Source: Streptomyces fulvorobeus (lineage in GTDB: Bacteria; Actinomycetota; Actinomycetes; Streptomycetales; Streptomycetaceae). Taken from it: 64,000 bases of DNA. The stretch spans positions 4,278,001-4,342,000 of the forward strand of contig NZ_BLWC01000001.1 in NCBI RefSeq assembly GCF_013167895.1, in the 5' to 3' direction. Each line of letters begins with the position of its first letter. Position 1 is the stretch's first letter. The notes below the pieces were generated by a model, which worked only from the letters and a program-made list of their open reading frames with translations, did no database searches and was not told the origin of the DNA. Of this stretch, positions 41,047 to 49,918 are shown in pieces. The position numbers were made by a program, and so were the translations under genes.

Positions 41047-41724
41047 TCAGGAGGTGGCGCGGGCCAGAGCGGCGGCGAAGCCGTACTGCCAGAGGGTGTT
41101 GACCCGCGAGCGCTCCGCCGCGTTCGGGTAGGCGTTGGTGCAGGACGTGCCGGGGCCGCCGCCGGACATCAGCTCGCTGCACGGCCCGCTGTAGCGGTCG
41201 GGCAGACCGAGCACGTGCCCGGTCTCGTGGGAGGTGACGCGCGTCGAGTTGTACAGCTGGTTCTGCCGGTAGTCCAGGAAGATGTAGCCGCGGCCGTTTC
41301 CGTCGGTGCTCGCGTACGACCCGCGGGAGTCGTTGCCCTCGTAGTACGCGAAGTCCGCGTTCGAGCCCTCCACGAGCCTGACGTTGGTGACCGAGCCGTT
41401 CCAGATCCGGGTGCTGCTCGCTATCTGGCTGCGGAAGGTGGGCGCGTTGGCGGCGCTGTAGACGACCGTGACCGCCGCGGCGCTGGGGTCGGCCGCCCGC
41501 TTCTCGGCGACGGACTCCATGACGGCCTGGTGGAACGCCCGGTTCGCGGCGGCGTTCTCACCCGATCCGGCGTACGCGGTATAGCCCTGTGCTGCCGAGG
41601 AGACGCTGGGGGAGGCGGCGGGCGCCGGTTCGGCGGCGGACGCCTGTGTCGTACCGAGAGCGGCGACGAGACCGAGGCCGAGGCCGACGGCGGCCGATAC
41701 GAAGGAGGTGCGGAGGTGTCTCAT
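41047..41724 (-). CDS. snpA: Snapalysin (small neutral metalloprotease, M7 family)
   Basis: A 225-residue secreted protease with a Sec signal peptide (about 1-30, ending QASA) and a propeptide (about 31-85). The catalytic motif HETGHVLGLPD (166-176) supplies two His and an Asp zinc ligand plus the catalytic Glu, diagnostic of snapalysin. Two disulfide cysteines lie in the C-terminal region. The divergent LysR gene is its likely activator, as in the S. lividans/S. coelicolor snpA-type pair. Confidence 0.95.
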   Translation of the reverse strand: MRHLRTSFVSAAVGLGLGLVAALGTTQASAAEPAPAASPSVSSAAQGYTAYAGSGENAAANRAFHQAVMESVAEKRAADPSAAAVTVVYSAANAPTFRSQIASSTRIWNGSVTNVRLVEGSNADFAYYEGNDSRGSYASTDGNGRGYIFLDYRQNQLYNSTRVTSHETGHVLGLPDRYSGPCSELMSGGGPGTSCTNAYPNAAERSRVNTLWQYGFAAALARATS

Positions 41725-42024
41725 GGGGGGCTCCTAGCGGTCCGGTGGGCCCGTCCGGGATCTGCGCCCGACACGCCTTCAGGCCGGCCGGGAGGGCCGG
41801 ACCGTCCGGTGTGCGGACTCGGTACGGGTGCGGTACGGAGAGAGTGTGCGGGTGCGCGGGGCCGGCGCGGATGATGTCAGCGGGCGATAGCGCCGCCCTA
41901 TCACCCGTACACCGCACCCAGGCGGCTTTCACCGGGCGACTGTCCCAACTGCCGCTGAATTGCAGCTCTTTGGCAGGGTTGTGACCTCTGGTGCGAGCGC
42001 GCACGGCGGCCCTACCCTCACAGC
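41725..42024. promoter_or_regulatory. Divergent control region between snapalysin and the LysR gene
   Basis: The right part contains TGCCGCTG at 41950 facing CAGC and TTGGCA (to 41975), an interrupted palindrome with a central AATTG, which could be a LysR activator site. The LysR ATG lies six bases after a TACCCT -10-like element, so it may be leaderless. The rest of the region is G/C-rich without a gene. Confidence 0.4.
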
Positions 42025-42978
42025 ATGGAGCTTGAGGTGAGGCACCTCAGGGCACTGTGCGCCATCGCCGACACGGGAAGCCTGCACCGCGCGGCCCGTC
42101 TGCTCGGCGTCAGCCAGCCCTCGCTGACGACCCAGCTGCGGCGGATCGAGAACGCCCTGGGGGCCGAACTCTTCCGCCGGGAACGCACCGGCTGCCGGCC
42201 CACCCTCCTCGGCCGGTCCGTCCTCAGCCGGGCCCGCCCCCTCGTCGACGGCATGAGCGCACTCGTCAGCGAGGCCCTGGCGGAGGTCGACGCCGCCAGG
42301 GACGGCGGCCCGCTCCTGCGCATCGGCGCGACCGCGAGCCGGGTCATCGGCGGCTGGCTGCGCAGACTGCGGGTCGCACTGCCCGGGACCGACATCTCGC
42401 TGCGGGTCGACGTCTCGGCCCACGCCCTGCTGCGTGACGTCGGGGCGGGCCTCCTGGACGTCGCCTTCGTGCACGAGGTGGAGGGCTCCCCGCTCGCCGT
42501 CCCGGACGGTCTGCGCCGGCATGTGCTCCTGGACCGGGAGCCGCAGTTCATCTCGCTGTCCCGGGACCATCCGGCAGCGGCCCGCCCCGTGGTGGACCTC
42601 GGCGATCTGGCCACCGACCGGTGGATGGTCGACCCCAGTGTGGACGGCGAGTGGGACGGCGTGCGCAGAGTCCTCCATGCCGCCGGGCTCGATCCGCCCG
42701 TCCTGCACGGCGACTACCTCACCGCGGCCTCCCTCGTCGTACTCGGCGAGGTGGTGGCCCCCTGCCAGCCCACCTCCGGGCCGCGCGAGGACATGGCGAT
42801 CCGCCCGCTGCGCGACGACCCGCTCGCCGTACGCCTGCTGCTGGTCTCGCGGCCGGGGACCGACACGGTCGTGGTGTACGGGGAACTGGAGGCCGCGTAC
42901 CGCGAGGCGGCCCGCGGCGCGGCCCCGTACCACCAGTGGCTGGTGCGCCACCGCAGCCCGCTGGCCCGCACGCCCTGA
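42025..42978 (+). CDS. LysR-family regulator (probable snapalysin activator)
   Basis: A 317-residue LysR regulator. The N-terminal winged helix contains GSLHRAARLLGVSQPSLTTQL (about 19-39) followed by RIENALGAELFRRER. The effector domain occupies about 90-300. Divergent arrangement with snapalysin is the known Streptomyces snpA/snpR (mprA/mprR) organisation, where the LysR protein activates the protease gene. The effector is not known. Confidence 0.92.
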   Translation: MELEVRHLRALCAIADTGSLHRAARLLGVSQPSLTTQLRRIENALGAELFRRERTGCRPTLLGRSVLSRARPLVDGMSALVSEALAEVDAARDGGPLLRIGATASRVIGGWLRRLRVALPGTDISLRVDVSAHALLRDVGAGLLDVAFVHEVEGSPLAVPDGLRRHVLLDREPQFISLSRDHPAAARPVVDLGDLATDRWMVDPSVDGEWDGVRRVLHAAGLDPPVLHGDYLTAASLVVLGEVVAPCQPTSGPREDMAIRPLRDDPLAVRLLLVSRPGTDTVVVYGELEAAYREAARGAAPYHQWLVRHRSPLARTP

Positions 42979-43065
42979 CGCGGGCCCGCGGTCCGGCGCG
43001 GGCGCGGATTCTGCCCGTAGCGAGGAACCGTTCCCAGCCCGCCGCCCGCCCCGCACAGTCGCCGT

Positions 43066-44054
43066 ATGAGGATCTTGATGCTGGGTGGTACGGAATTCGT
43101 CGGACGCGCCGTCACCGAGGACGCGCAGGCCCGAGGCTGGCAGGTCACCGTCTTCCACCGGGGGCACCACGCGCCGCCGCCCGGCGTCACCGCTCTGACC
43201 GGCGACCGCACCGCCGATGGCGGCCTCGCGGCCCTCGCCGGGGGAGCTGGGACCTGGTCGTCGACACCTGGAGCGGTGCGCCCTCGGCCGTCCGGGACGC
43301 GGCCCGGCTGCTGTCCGGACGGGCGGGGCACTACACGTACGTCTCCAGCCGTTCCGTGTACGCCTACCCCGCACCGGCGGGTCTGGCGGAGGACGGCCCC
43401 CTGGTGGAGGGCGCATCGCCCGACGCGGGCGGGGACGTCTCGTACGCCCTGGCCAAGCGCGGCGGCGAACTGGCCGCGCTCCGGGCCTTCGGCGACGACC
43501 GCGTCCTGCTGGGCCGGGCGGGTCTCATCATCGGCCCGGGGGAGAACATCGGCCGGCTGCCCTGGTGGCTGGGGCGGATCGCCCGCGGCGGCCCGGTGAT
43601 CGCACCGGGGCCACGGGACGCCGGCCTGCAGTACATCGACGCACGCGACCTCGCGAGCTGGCTGCTGGACGCCGCGCACGGCCTCCACGGCCCGTACAAC
43701 CTCGTCAGCCACCCCGGCCACACCACCATGGGAGAACTGCTCGACACCTGCGTACGGGTCACCGGCTCCGATGCCGAGCTGCGCTGGACCGACCCGGCCA
43801 CACTGCTCGCGGCGGGCGTCGAACCGTGGAGCGACCTGCCGGTCTGGCTGCCCGCCGGGGAGCTGTACGACAGCCTGCACCAGGGCGACGTCACCAGGGC
43901 ACACGCCGCCGGACTGCGCTGCCGGCCGGTGGGCGAGACGGTCGCCGACACCTGGACGTGGCTCGCCGGGCGGGGCTGCGACGCGCCGCAGCGGCCGGAC
44001 CGCCCCCGGATCGGTCTCGACCCGCGCCTTGAGGAGAAGCTCCTGGAGGGCTGA
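43066..44054 (+). pseudogene. NAD-dependent epimerase/dehydratase family protein with one apparent frameshift
   Basis: The rejoined protein is about 329 residues. MRILMLGGTEFVGRAV is the Rossmann NAD(P) loop. Later landmarks are YVSSRSVYAYP (active-site-like Ser/Tyr) and RAGLIIGPGE. The frame breaks in the five-G run at 43240-43244; one more G gives LAGGSWDLVVDTW and an open frame to 44054. An extended SDR of the reductase/epimerase type is likely; the substrate is unknown. Confidence 0.82.
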
Positions 44055-44149
44055 GCGGACGGGCCCCGCCAGGGGCCGACAGGGCGGCATTCGCCGCGGC
44101 GCGCAGGGCACGTCGCCGCGTGGACGGGCCCTGCCGTTAGCGTGGCCCG

Positions 44150-44503
44150 ATGGTCACACCGCCTCAGCACCTGCTGCACCTCACCGAAGCCCCCCTCTGG
44201 GAGGCCGCCCGCGACACCGGGGCGTACGAGATGTCCACCCGGGGCCGGACCCTTGGCGAGGAGGGCTTCATCCACTGTTCGCTGCCCCACCAGCTCCCCG
44301 GCGTGGCCAGGGCGCTCTACGGGGGCGGCGATCACCAGGACCTGGTGGTCCTGGTGATCGACACCGGCCGGCTCACGGCGCCGGTGCGGTACGAGGTGGC
44401 GGCGCCCGGCGGCGAGGAGTTCCCGCACGTCTACGGGCCGATCCCGGTGGAGGCGGTCGTGGACGTGCTCCCCTGGCAGCGGAAGGACGACGACCTCCGA
44501 TGA
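44150..44503 (+). CDS. DUF952 family protein
   Basis: A 117-residue protein. LLHLTEAPLWEAARDTG, EEGFIHCSLPHQL and FPHVYGPIP match the DUF952 family, which has a small ADP-ribosyltransferase-like fold in solved structures but no proven activity. The ATG lies six bases after TAGCGT, suggesting leaderless translation. It overlaps the next gene by four bases, so the two are co-translated. Confidence 0.85.
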   Translation: MVTPPQHLLHLTEAPLWEAARDTGAYEMSTRGRTLGEEGFIHCSLPHQLPGVARALYGGGDHQDLVVLVIDTGRLTAPVRYEVAAPGGEEFPHVYGPIPVEAVVDVLPWQRKDDDLR

Positions 44504-45381
44504 ACGGCCCCCTCATCGCGGTGACCGGTGCGAGCGGCGCGGTCGGCGGCCGGGTCGCCCGGCGCCTCGCCAGGACCGGCGTTCCCGTACGGCTGCTTGG
44601 CCGCGACCCGTCCAGGCTGCCCGAACTGCCCGGTGCCGGCACGGCCCCGCCCGCCGCCTACGGCGAAGGCGACGCGATGCGCCGCGCCCTCGACGGCGCG
44701 CACACCCTCTTCCTCGTCTCCGCGCACGAGAGCGCCGACCGGGTGCGCGAGCACACCACGGCCCTGGACGCGGCGGTGGCCGTGGGCGTCGAGAGGATCG
44801 TGTACGTGTCGTTCCTCGGCGCGGCCCCCGACGCGACCTTCACCTTCGCGCGCGACCACTGGCACACCGAGGCGCACATCCGGGTGGCCGATGTCCGTCA
44901 CACCTTCCTGCGCGACAGCTGGTACCTCGCCGCGCTCCCCGCGATGACCGGCGCGGACGGTGTCCTGCGGGGGCCGGGCGGTGACGGCCGGGTGGCGGCG
45001 GTCGCGCACGAGGACATCGCGGACGCCGCCGCGGCCGTACTGCTCGACGAGGGCACCGCGCACGACGGCGTGACCTACGACCTCACCGGGCCGGAGGCGT
45101 TCACGCTGGCCGAGGCTGCGGAGGAACTGGCCCGCCGCACCGGCCGCCCCGTCCGTTACGTCCCCGAGACCACGGAGGAGGCGTACGCCTCGCGGGCCTC
45201 GTACGGGGCCGAGGAGTGGGAGGTGGCCGGCTGGGTGACCTCGTACGAGGCGATCGCGGCCGGGGAGATGGCGACGGTCTCGGACGCCGTACCGACCCTG
45301 ACCGGCCACCGAGCCAAGAGCTTCGCCACCTACCTGGACGAGAACCCGGAGAGCTACCGGCACCTGCTGGTGGGCAGCTGA
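44500..45381 (+). CDS. NmrA-like NAD(P)-binding SDR family protein
   Basis: A 293-residue atypical SDR. VTGASGAVGGRVARRLA is the NAD(P) loop (GxxGxxG). RIVYVSFLGAAPDATF and the H...EAHIRVADVRHTFLR region match NmrA/quinone-reductase-like (TMR) proteins, which often sense NADP(H) or reduce quinones. The classic YxxxK is lacking. It overlaps DUF952 by four bases. Confidence 0.85.
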   Translation: MNGPLIAVTGASGAVGGRVARRLARTGVPVRLLGRDPSRLPELPGAGTAPPAAYGEGDAMRRALDGAHTLFLVSAHESADRVREHTTALDAAVAVGVERIVYVSFLGAAPDATFTFARDHWHTEAHIRVADVRHTFLRDSWYLAALPAMTGADGVLRGPGGDGRVAAVAHEDIADAAAAVLLDEGTAHDGVTYDLTGPEAFTLAEAAEELARRTGRPVRYVPETTEEAYASRASYGAEEWEVAGWVTSYEAIAAGEMATVSDAVPTLTGHRAKSFATYLDENPESYRHLLVGS

Positions 45382-45842
45382 GGCCGTGCGGGGCGCTGCC
45401 GGCGTCCGTGTGGGTGCTGACGCTGCCGGGGACCACGCTCCATGAGCTCGTCCGGATGTTCGTCCGTCAGGAGGCGGGCGAGATGCGGCGGGGGGTTCGT
45501 GCGCGGCCCGCGGAGGAAGCGGGTCACGGGGGACATCCAACGGGGCGGCGGCAACCCGCTCGCGGGCGGCTGAGCCCGCGGCTTCGGGCCGCCGCCGTGG
45601 AACTCGTCGCCGGGACCCGGCCCACACGGTGTCCGGCGTCGGCACCACCGGCACCGCGGCCTCGTCGCGCGGCTGTTCCAGCGCGTACCCGCACACGTCA
45701 TCACGTGGGCGGGCAGCATCCCCCCTGGCCCGGCCGAGCGGGTGCCGTGGCCGTCCGGACCCGTCTCCCCGGCCCACCCCCGGCGATCGACCAGCGGTTG
45801 TCGCGCGGGTGGTCCGGCAGCAGGAAGAGGAGTGAGGGACGC
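45382..45842. other. 461-base region with no convincing gene
   Basis: Both strands have open frames but none has natural codon use plus a recognisable domain or a start with a ribosome site. The composition is G/C-rich with long G runs, similar to frameshifted genes elsewhere in this window. A degraded or frameshifted gene cannot be excluded. Confidence 0.4.
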
Positions 45843-46265
45843 GTGAGCGGTCAAGGATTCGATCTGCCGCCGAAAGCCCCGCCGGACGTCATCGGCCAGC
45901 GCGACGCACTGGCCGTTGAAGCCTGTCGCGCGCTGGCCCAGGCGGGAATCCCGGTGTACCGGGGGCAGCTCGGGGAGGAGCCCGGAGGCAGACCGGGGGC
46001 GGATGTCCATGTGGACTCCCTCGCCACCGGCGGTGTGCTGGTGGAGTGGAACACCCAGGAGGAACTGGCGACTGCGGCTGCGGACCTCCTGGAAAGTGGA
46101 GTTGATCCTTCGGATCTGCCCCACGTGATCCGCCACTACGAAACCGTCCAGACCTGCATGCGGGACGCCCTTCTGTGCATCCTCGCCTCAGCGGGGTTCC
46201 ACGTGGAAGAAGCGGACATGCATGCCTACGGAAGTGCGGTGCACGTGAAGGGCTACACGCCCTGA
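45843..46265 (+). CDS. Hypothetical protein, unknown function
   Basis: A 140-residue soluble protein starting at GTG after AAGAGGAGTGAGG. It begins with a Pro-rich VSGQGFDLPPKAPPD and contains a repeated acidic-amphipathic pattern, with DVHVDSLATGGVLVEWN and VIRHYETVQTCMRDALLCIL segments. Two cysteines are in the latter. No domain was recognised. An immunity- or adaptor-like small protein is only a guess. Codon usage looks real. Confidence 0.7.
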   Translation: MSGQGFDLPPKAPPDVIGQRDALAVEACRALAQAGIPVYRGQLGEEPGGRPGADVHVDSLATGGVLVEWNTQEELATAAADLLESGVDPSDLPHVIRHYETVQTCMRDALLCILASAGFHVEEADMHAYGSAVHVKGYTP

Positions 46266-46360
46266 CTCCCCTTCAGACCCGTCAGCGCCGAGCCGTACAG
46301 CGCCGACGGGCCTGAAGGGCTCTCCACGGTCCACGGGCATCCGTAGCCGGGACAAAAAGA

Positions 46361-46414
46361 CCGCACCCGGCCCGCCATGACCGCCGAGATCGGCGGCCTG
46401 CGGGCCGGGTGCGG
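46361..46414. terminator. Bidirectional terminator between the hypothetical gene and sodN
   Basis: A 15-base perfect stem (CCGCACCCGGCCCGC and complement) encloses a smaller CCGCC/GGCGG hairpin, a cruciform-like structure between convergent genes. Confidence 0.75.
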
Positions 46415-46468
46415 ATCGGGTAGCCGCCATGACCAGCGATATCGCAGGTCAGACGGCCTAACCGTAGA

Positions 46469-46864
46469 TCAAGCCTTCTTGGTCTCCCAGAAGATGGCGT
46501 CGATCTGGGCGATCAGGTCCAGAGCCTTCTGGCCCGTGGCCGGGTCGTTCGACGCCTTGGCCGCGGAGAGCGCCTTCAGGGTGTCGTTGACCAGCTGGTG
46601 CAGCTGGGGGTACTTCTCGAAGTGCGGGGGCTTGAAGTAGTCGCTCCAGAGCACCGAGACGTGGTGCTTCGCGAGCTCGGCGCGCTGTTCCTTGATCAGA
46701 ACGGCGCGCGTGCGGAAGTCCGCGTCCTCGTTGGCCTGGTACTTCTCCTGGACGGCCTTGACGGACTCCGCCTCGATGCGGGCCTGGGCCGGGTCGTACA
46801 CACCGCAGGGCAGGTCGCAGTGTGCGCTGACCTTCACCTTGGGGGCAAACAGGCGGGAAAGCAT
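46469..46864 (-). CDS. sodN: Nickel superoxide dismutase
   Basis: A 131-residue precursor. After a 14-residue propeptide (MLSRLFAPKVKVSA) the mature enzyme begins HCDLPCGVYDP. His1, Cys2 and Cys6 bind nickel as the Ni-hook. The rest is a four-helix bundle. NiSOD disproportionates superoxide and assembles as a hexamer in Streptomyces. The divergent sodX encodes the protease that removes the propeptide. Expression is known to rise with nickel through Nur-dependent control; no Nur box could be assigned here with confidence. Confidence 0.97.
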   Translation of the reverse strand: MLSRLFAPKVKVSAHCDLPCGVYDPAQARIEAESVKAVQEKYQANEDADFRTRAVLIKEQRAELAKHHVSVLWSDYFKPPHFEKYPQLHQLVNDTLKALSAAKASNDPATGQKALDLIAQIDAIFWETKKA

Positions 46865-47045
46865 GGAGCTGTCCTTCCTCGTGATCGTCTTCTCAGGTGG
46901 GACATTACTCCGTGAGACCCGGCTTTTTGCGGGTGCCCCCTAGGGCTTAGGCCAAAAGTCCAGGGTGAGGATGGGACCAGTGGCCGAATGTACGGAACGC
47001 CGCGGGTGGCGTGTGCCGGAGGACGGACCGGGAGGTGCCAGGGAG

Positions 47046-47483
47046 ATGCCGGGGCTGACACAGGGGCCGGGGCGAGGACGGGCGGGGCGGGGGCGCTTCC
47101 AGGTGGTGGAGGTGACGGGGCCCTCGATGGTGCCCACGCTGTACCACGGGGACCTGCTGCTGGTGCAGTGCGGGGCACCCGTGCGCCCGGGGGACGTGGT
47201 GATCCTGCGGCACCCCTTCCAGCAGGACCTGCTGGTCGTGAAGCGTGCCGCCGAGCGCCGCGGGGGCGGCTGGTGGGTGCTTGGTGACAACACGTTCGCG
47301 GGCGGGGACAGCACGGACTACGGGGCGGTGCCCGAGGAACTGGTACTGGCCCGGGTGCGGGCCCGCTACCGCCCGCTGAGCAGGGATCAGAGGTCGGTGC
47401 TGGGTGTGCTGGGCTGGGCGGCGTCCGCGCTGAGGCCCGTCTCCGCCGACCGTTCGGTCTCCAGGCGCTTGCGGGCCCGGTAG
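47046..47483 (+). CDS. sodX: Nickel-type SOD maturation protease
   Basis: A 145-residue S26/signal peptidase I-like protease. The catalytic Ser is in TGPSMVPT (about residue 27) and the Lys in LVVKRAAE (about residue 66). It cuts the SodN propeptide to expose His1. The ATG at 47046 with GGGAGG upstream gives the usual length; earlier starts from 46965 add an implausible linker. It is divergent from sodN. Its 3' end overlaps the convergent CGNR gene by about 97 bases. Confidence 0.93.
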   Translation: MPGLTQGPGRGRAGRGRFQVVEVTGPSMVPTLYHGDLLLVQCGAPVRPGDVVILRHPFQQDLLVVKRAAERRGGGWWVLGDNTFAGGDSTDYGAVPEELVLARVRARYRPLSRDQRSVLGVLGWAASALRPVSADRSVSRRLRAR

Positions 47484-48016
47484 GCGGCCACGTTGGCCCG
47501 GGTCGCGCAGCGGTCGGAGCAGTAGCGGCGTGAGCGGTTGGTCGAGGTGTCGAGGTAGGCGTTGCGGCAGGGCACGGCCTCGCACAGGCCGAGCCGGTCC
47601 ACGCCGTGCGAGGTGAGGTGGAAGGCCAGGCCCATCACGGCGATCGCCGCGTATCCGGCCGTCGCGTTCGAGGGGTGGTCGGCCAGGTGCATGTGCCAGT
47701 CCGGCTTGCCGTCCTCGTCCCGGGTGTCGTGGCCGGAGATCTGCGGGCTCACCGGGAACTCCAGCAGCAGGGAGTTGAGCAGGTCGACCGCGAGGGTCTC
47801 GTCGCCGCCGTCGGCCGCCTCGAAGACCGCGCGCAGCCGCGCCCGTACCGACCGGAACCGTGTCACGTCCGCGTCCGTGGCCCGTCGCGCGGCCTGGGCG
47901 TTGGCGCCGAAGAGCTCACGGACGGCGTCGACCGAGGTGAGGCCGTCCTTGCTGCGGGCCGGCTCCTCGGTGTTGACCAGGCGCACGGCATAGTCCGAGT
48001 AATAGGCCAGTTCCAC
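47387..48016 (-). CDS. CGNR zinc finger domain protein (ABATE N-terminal region)
   Basis: A 209-residue protein. The N-terminal ABATE-like region (about 1-150) is followed by a CGNR-type zinc finger: CRNAYLDTSTNRSRRYCS, then C and the basic AYRARKR tail (about 152-185). Such proteins are thought to bind DNA and act as stress or metabolic regulators. A Ser/Thr/Pro-rich tail lies antisense to the end of sodX (about 97 bases of overlap). The ATG (MELAYYSDYAVRLV) is typical for the family. Confidence 0.9.
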   Translation of the reverse strand: MELAYYSDYAVRLVNTEEPARSKDGLTSVDAVRELFGANAQAARRATDADVTRFRSVRARLRAVFEAADGGDETLAVDLLNSLLLEFPVSPQISGHDTRDEDGKPDWHMHLADHPSNATAGYAAIAVMGLAFHLTSHGVDRLGLCEAVPCRNAYLDTSTNRSRRYCSDRCATRANVAAYRARKRLETERSAETGLSADAAQPSTPSTDL

Positions 48017-48137
48017 TTGTAGTCCTTACGGCGTCGGTCTAAGGTCGATACGCCGACCAGTGTAATGGGTGGTCGCCAGGCTTGGGTGTTACACGATTCG
48101 TCGGGTCAATGGCTGTGCGAGGAAAGAGCGGTACGAG

Positions 48138-48911
48138 ATGGAGGTTCGGGTGACGGACACGGTGACGGATGCTGACTGGGCGGCATGGCAGACGAGCTGG
48201 GACCGGCAGCAGGAGTGGTACATGCCGGACCGCGAGGAGCGGTTCCGGGTGATGCTGGACATGGTCGAGGCCGTGGTGGGACCCGAACCGCGCGTGCTCG
48301 ACCTGGCGTGCGGTACGGGAAGTATCACGGACCGGCTCCTCAAGCGGTTCCCGCAGGCGACCAGCACGGGCGTCGACCTCGACCCCGCGCTCCTCGCGAT
48401 CGCCCGCGGCACCTTCGAGGGCGATGGCCGCGTCACCTTCGTCACCGCGGACCTCAAGGACCCCTCCTGGACGGAGCGGCTTCCCTTCGACTCGTACGAT
48501 GCCGTGCTGACCGCCACCGCGCTCCACTGGCTGCACAGCGAGCCGCTGGCCGCACTCTACGGGCGCGTCGGCCAACTCGTGCGGGACGGGGGGCTGTTCA
48601 TGAACGCGGACCGGATGATCGACACCTCCACCCCGCGTATCAACGCGGCCGAGCGCGCCCACCGGCACGCCGGGATGGACCGTGCCAAGGCCGCGGGCGT
48701 CCTCGACTGGGCCGACTGGTGGGCGCTCGCCGCCAAGGACCCGGTCCTCGCCGCACCGACCGCCGAGCGGTTCGAGATCTTCGGTGAGCACGCCGATGGC
48801 GACATGCCGTCCGCCGAGTGGCACGCCCGCACCCTGCGCGGGGCGGGTTTCGCCGAGGCGCGCACGGTCTGGGCCTCGCCATCGGACAGCATGGTGCTCG
48901 CGGTCAAGTAG
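48138..48911 (+). CDS. Class I SAM-dependent methyltransferase
   Basis: A 257-residue protein. VLDLACGTGSITDRLL is motif I for S-adenosylmethionine; VDLDPALL and LTATALHWLHS are motifs II and III-type. It resembles trans-aconitate or small-molecule methyltransferases. No substrate-specific motif is visible. The chosen ATG gives MEVRVTDTVTDADW, with an AGGAAAGAG ribosome site. Neighbours give no pathway clue. Confidence 0.88.
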   Translation: MEVRVTDTVTDADWAAWQTSWDRQQEWYMPDREERFRVMLDMVEAVVGPEPRVLDLACGTGSITDRLLKRFPQATSTGVDLDPALLAIARGTFEGDGRVTFVTADLKDPSWTERLPFDSYDAVLTATALHWLHSEPLAALYGRVGQLVRDGGLFMNADRMIDTSTPRINAAERAHRHAGMDRAKAAGVLDWADWWALAAKDPVLAAPTAERFEIFGEHADGDMPSAEWHARTLRGAGFAEARTVWASPSDSMVLAVK

Positions 48912-49101
48912 GACGGGATAGCGGGCGGTGCAGCCGGTGCTGGCGGCGTGGACTCCGGTCCGTGCCGCCCGCCTTCCCCGTCCCCTGCGGACCCTGGGCC
49001 AGGAGTACGTCGCCGCCAGGATGGGCGGCGAGGCCAACCCAGGACTTCTGCGCGGTGCGCGGCGAGGAGCCGCCCCGCGCCGGCCGCGTGGCACGGACGC
49101 A

Positions 49102-49142
49102 GGGAGGGGCGGTACGGACAGTGCGTCCGTACCGCCCCTCCC
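49102..49142. terminator. Bidirectional terminator between the methyltransferase and ABC transporter genes
   Basis: An 18-base perfect stem (GGGAGGGGCGGTACGGAC and complement) with a 5-base loop lies 15 bases past the ABC ATPase stop. It separates the convergent genes. Confidence 0.85.
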
Positions 49143-49156
49143 TCATGCCCTACGCG

Positions 49157-49918
49157 CTACAGCACCTTGGACAGGAACGACTTCGTCCGGTCGTGCTGCG
49201 GGTTCGTCAGCACGTCGCGCGGGTGGCCGGACTCGACCACCACGCCGTCGTCCATGAAGACCAGCGCGTCGCCGACCTCGCGGGCGAAGCCCATCTCGTG
49301 CGTGACGACGATCATCGTCATGCCGTCCTCGGCGAGACCGCGCATGACGTCCAGGACGTCACCGACCAGCTCCGGGTCGAGCGCGGACGTCGGCTCGTCG
49401 AAGAGCATCAGCTTCGGCTCCATGGCCAGGGCGCGGGCGATGGCCACCCGCTGCTGCTGTCCGCCGGAGAGCTGCGAGGGGTAGTTCTTCGCCTTGTCCG
49501 AGAGGCCGACCCGGTCCAGCAGGCTGATCGCCCGTTCCCGGGCCACCGCCCTCGACTCGCCCCTGACCTGGACCGGCGCCTCCATGACGTTCTCCATCGC
49601 CGTCATGTGGGGGAACAGGTTGAAGCGCTGGAAGACCATGCCGATGTCACGGCGCTTCAGGGCGACTTCGCTGTCCTTGAGCTCGTAGAGCTTGTCGCCC
49701 TTCTGGCGGTAGCCGACGAGCTCGCCGTCGACGTACAGCCGGCCGGCGCTGACCTGCTCCAGGTGGTTGATGCACCGGAGGAAGGTCGACTTGCCCGAGC
49801 CGGAGGGACCGATGAGGCAGAACACCTCGCCCTTGGCCACCTCCAGGTCGATGCCCTTGAGGATGTGCGCGGCGCCGAAGGACTTGTGTACGCCCTCGGC
49901 CTTCACCATGGCGGTCAT
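49157..49918 (-). CDS. Polar amino acid ABC transporter ATPase
   Basis: A 253-residue ATPase. Walker A GPSGSGKST (about 38-46), Q-loop, signature LSGGQQQR (about 150-157) and Walker B LMLFDEPTSALD are present. The VVTHEMGFA switch is typical of the glutamine/glutamate class (GlnQ-like). The start at MTAMVKAEG overlaps the permease stop (ATGA). The set is ordered binding protein, permease, ATPase. Confidence 0.93.
   Translation of the reverse strand: MTAMVKAEGVHKSFGAAHILKGIDLEVAKGEVFCLIGPSGSGKSTFLRCINHLEQVSAGRLYVDGELVGYRQKGDKLYELKDSEVALKRRDIGMVFQRFNLFPHMTAMENVMEAPVQVRGESRAVARERAISLLDRVGLSDKAKNYPSQLSGGQQQRVAIARALAMEPKLMLFDEPTSALDPELVGDVLDVMRGLAEDGMTMIVVTHEMGFAREVGDALVFMDDGVVVESGHPRDVLTNPQHDRTKSFLSKVL

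Noticed and set aside
48912..49101. Small plus-strand ORF after the methyltransferase gene
   Set aside because: No ribosome site, no domain, and the 3' half runs into the terminator hairpin at 49102-49142.
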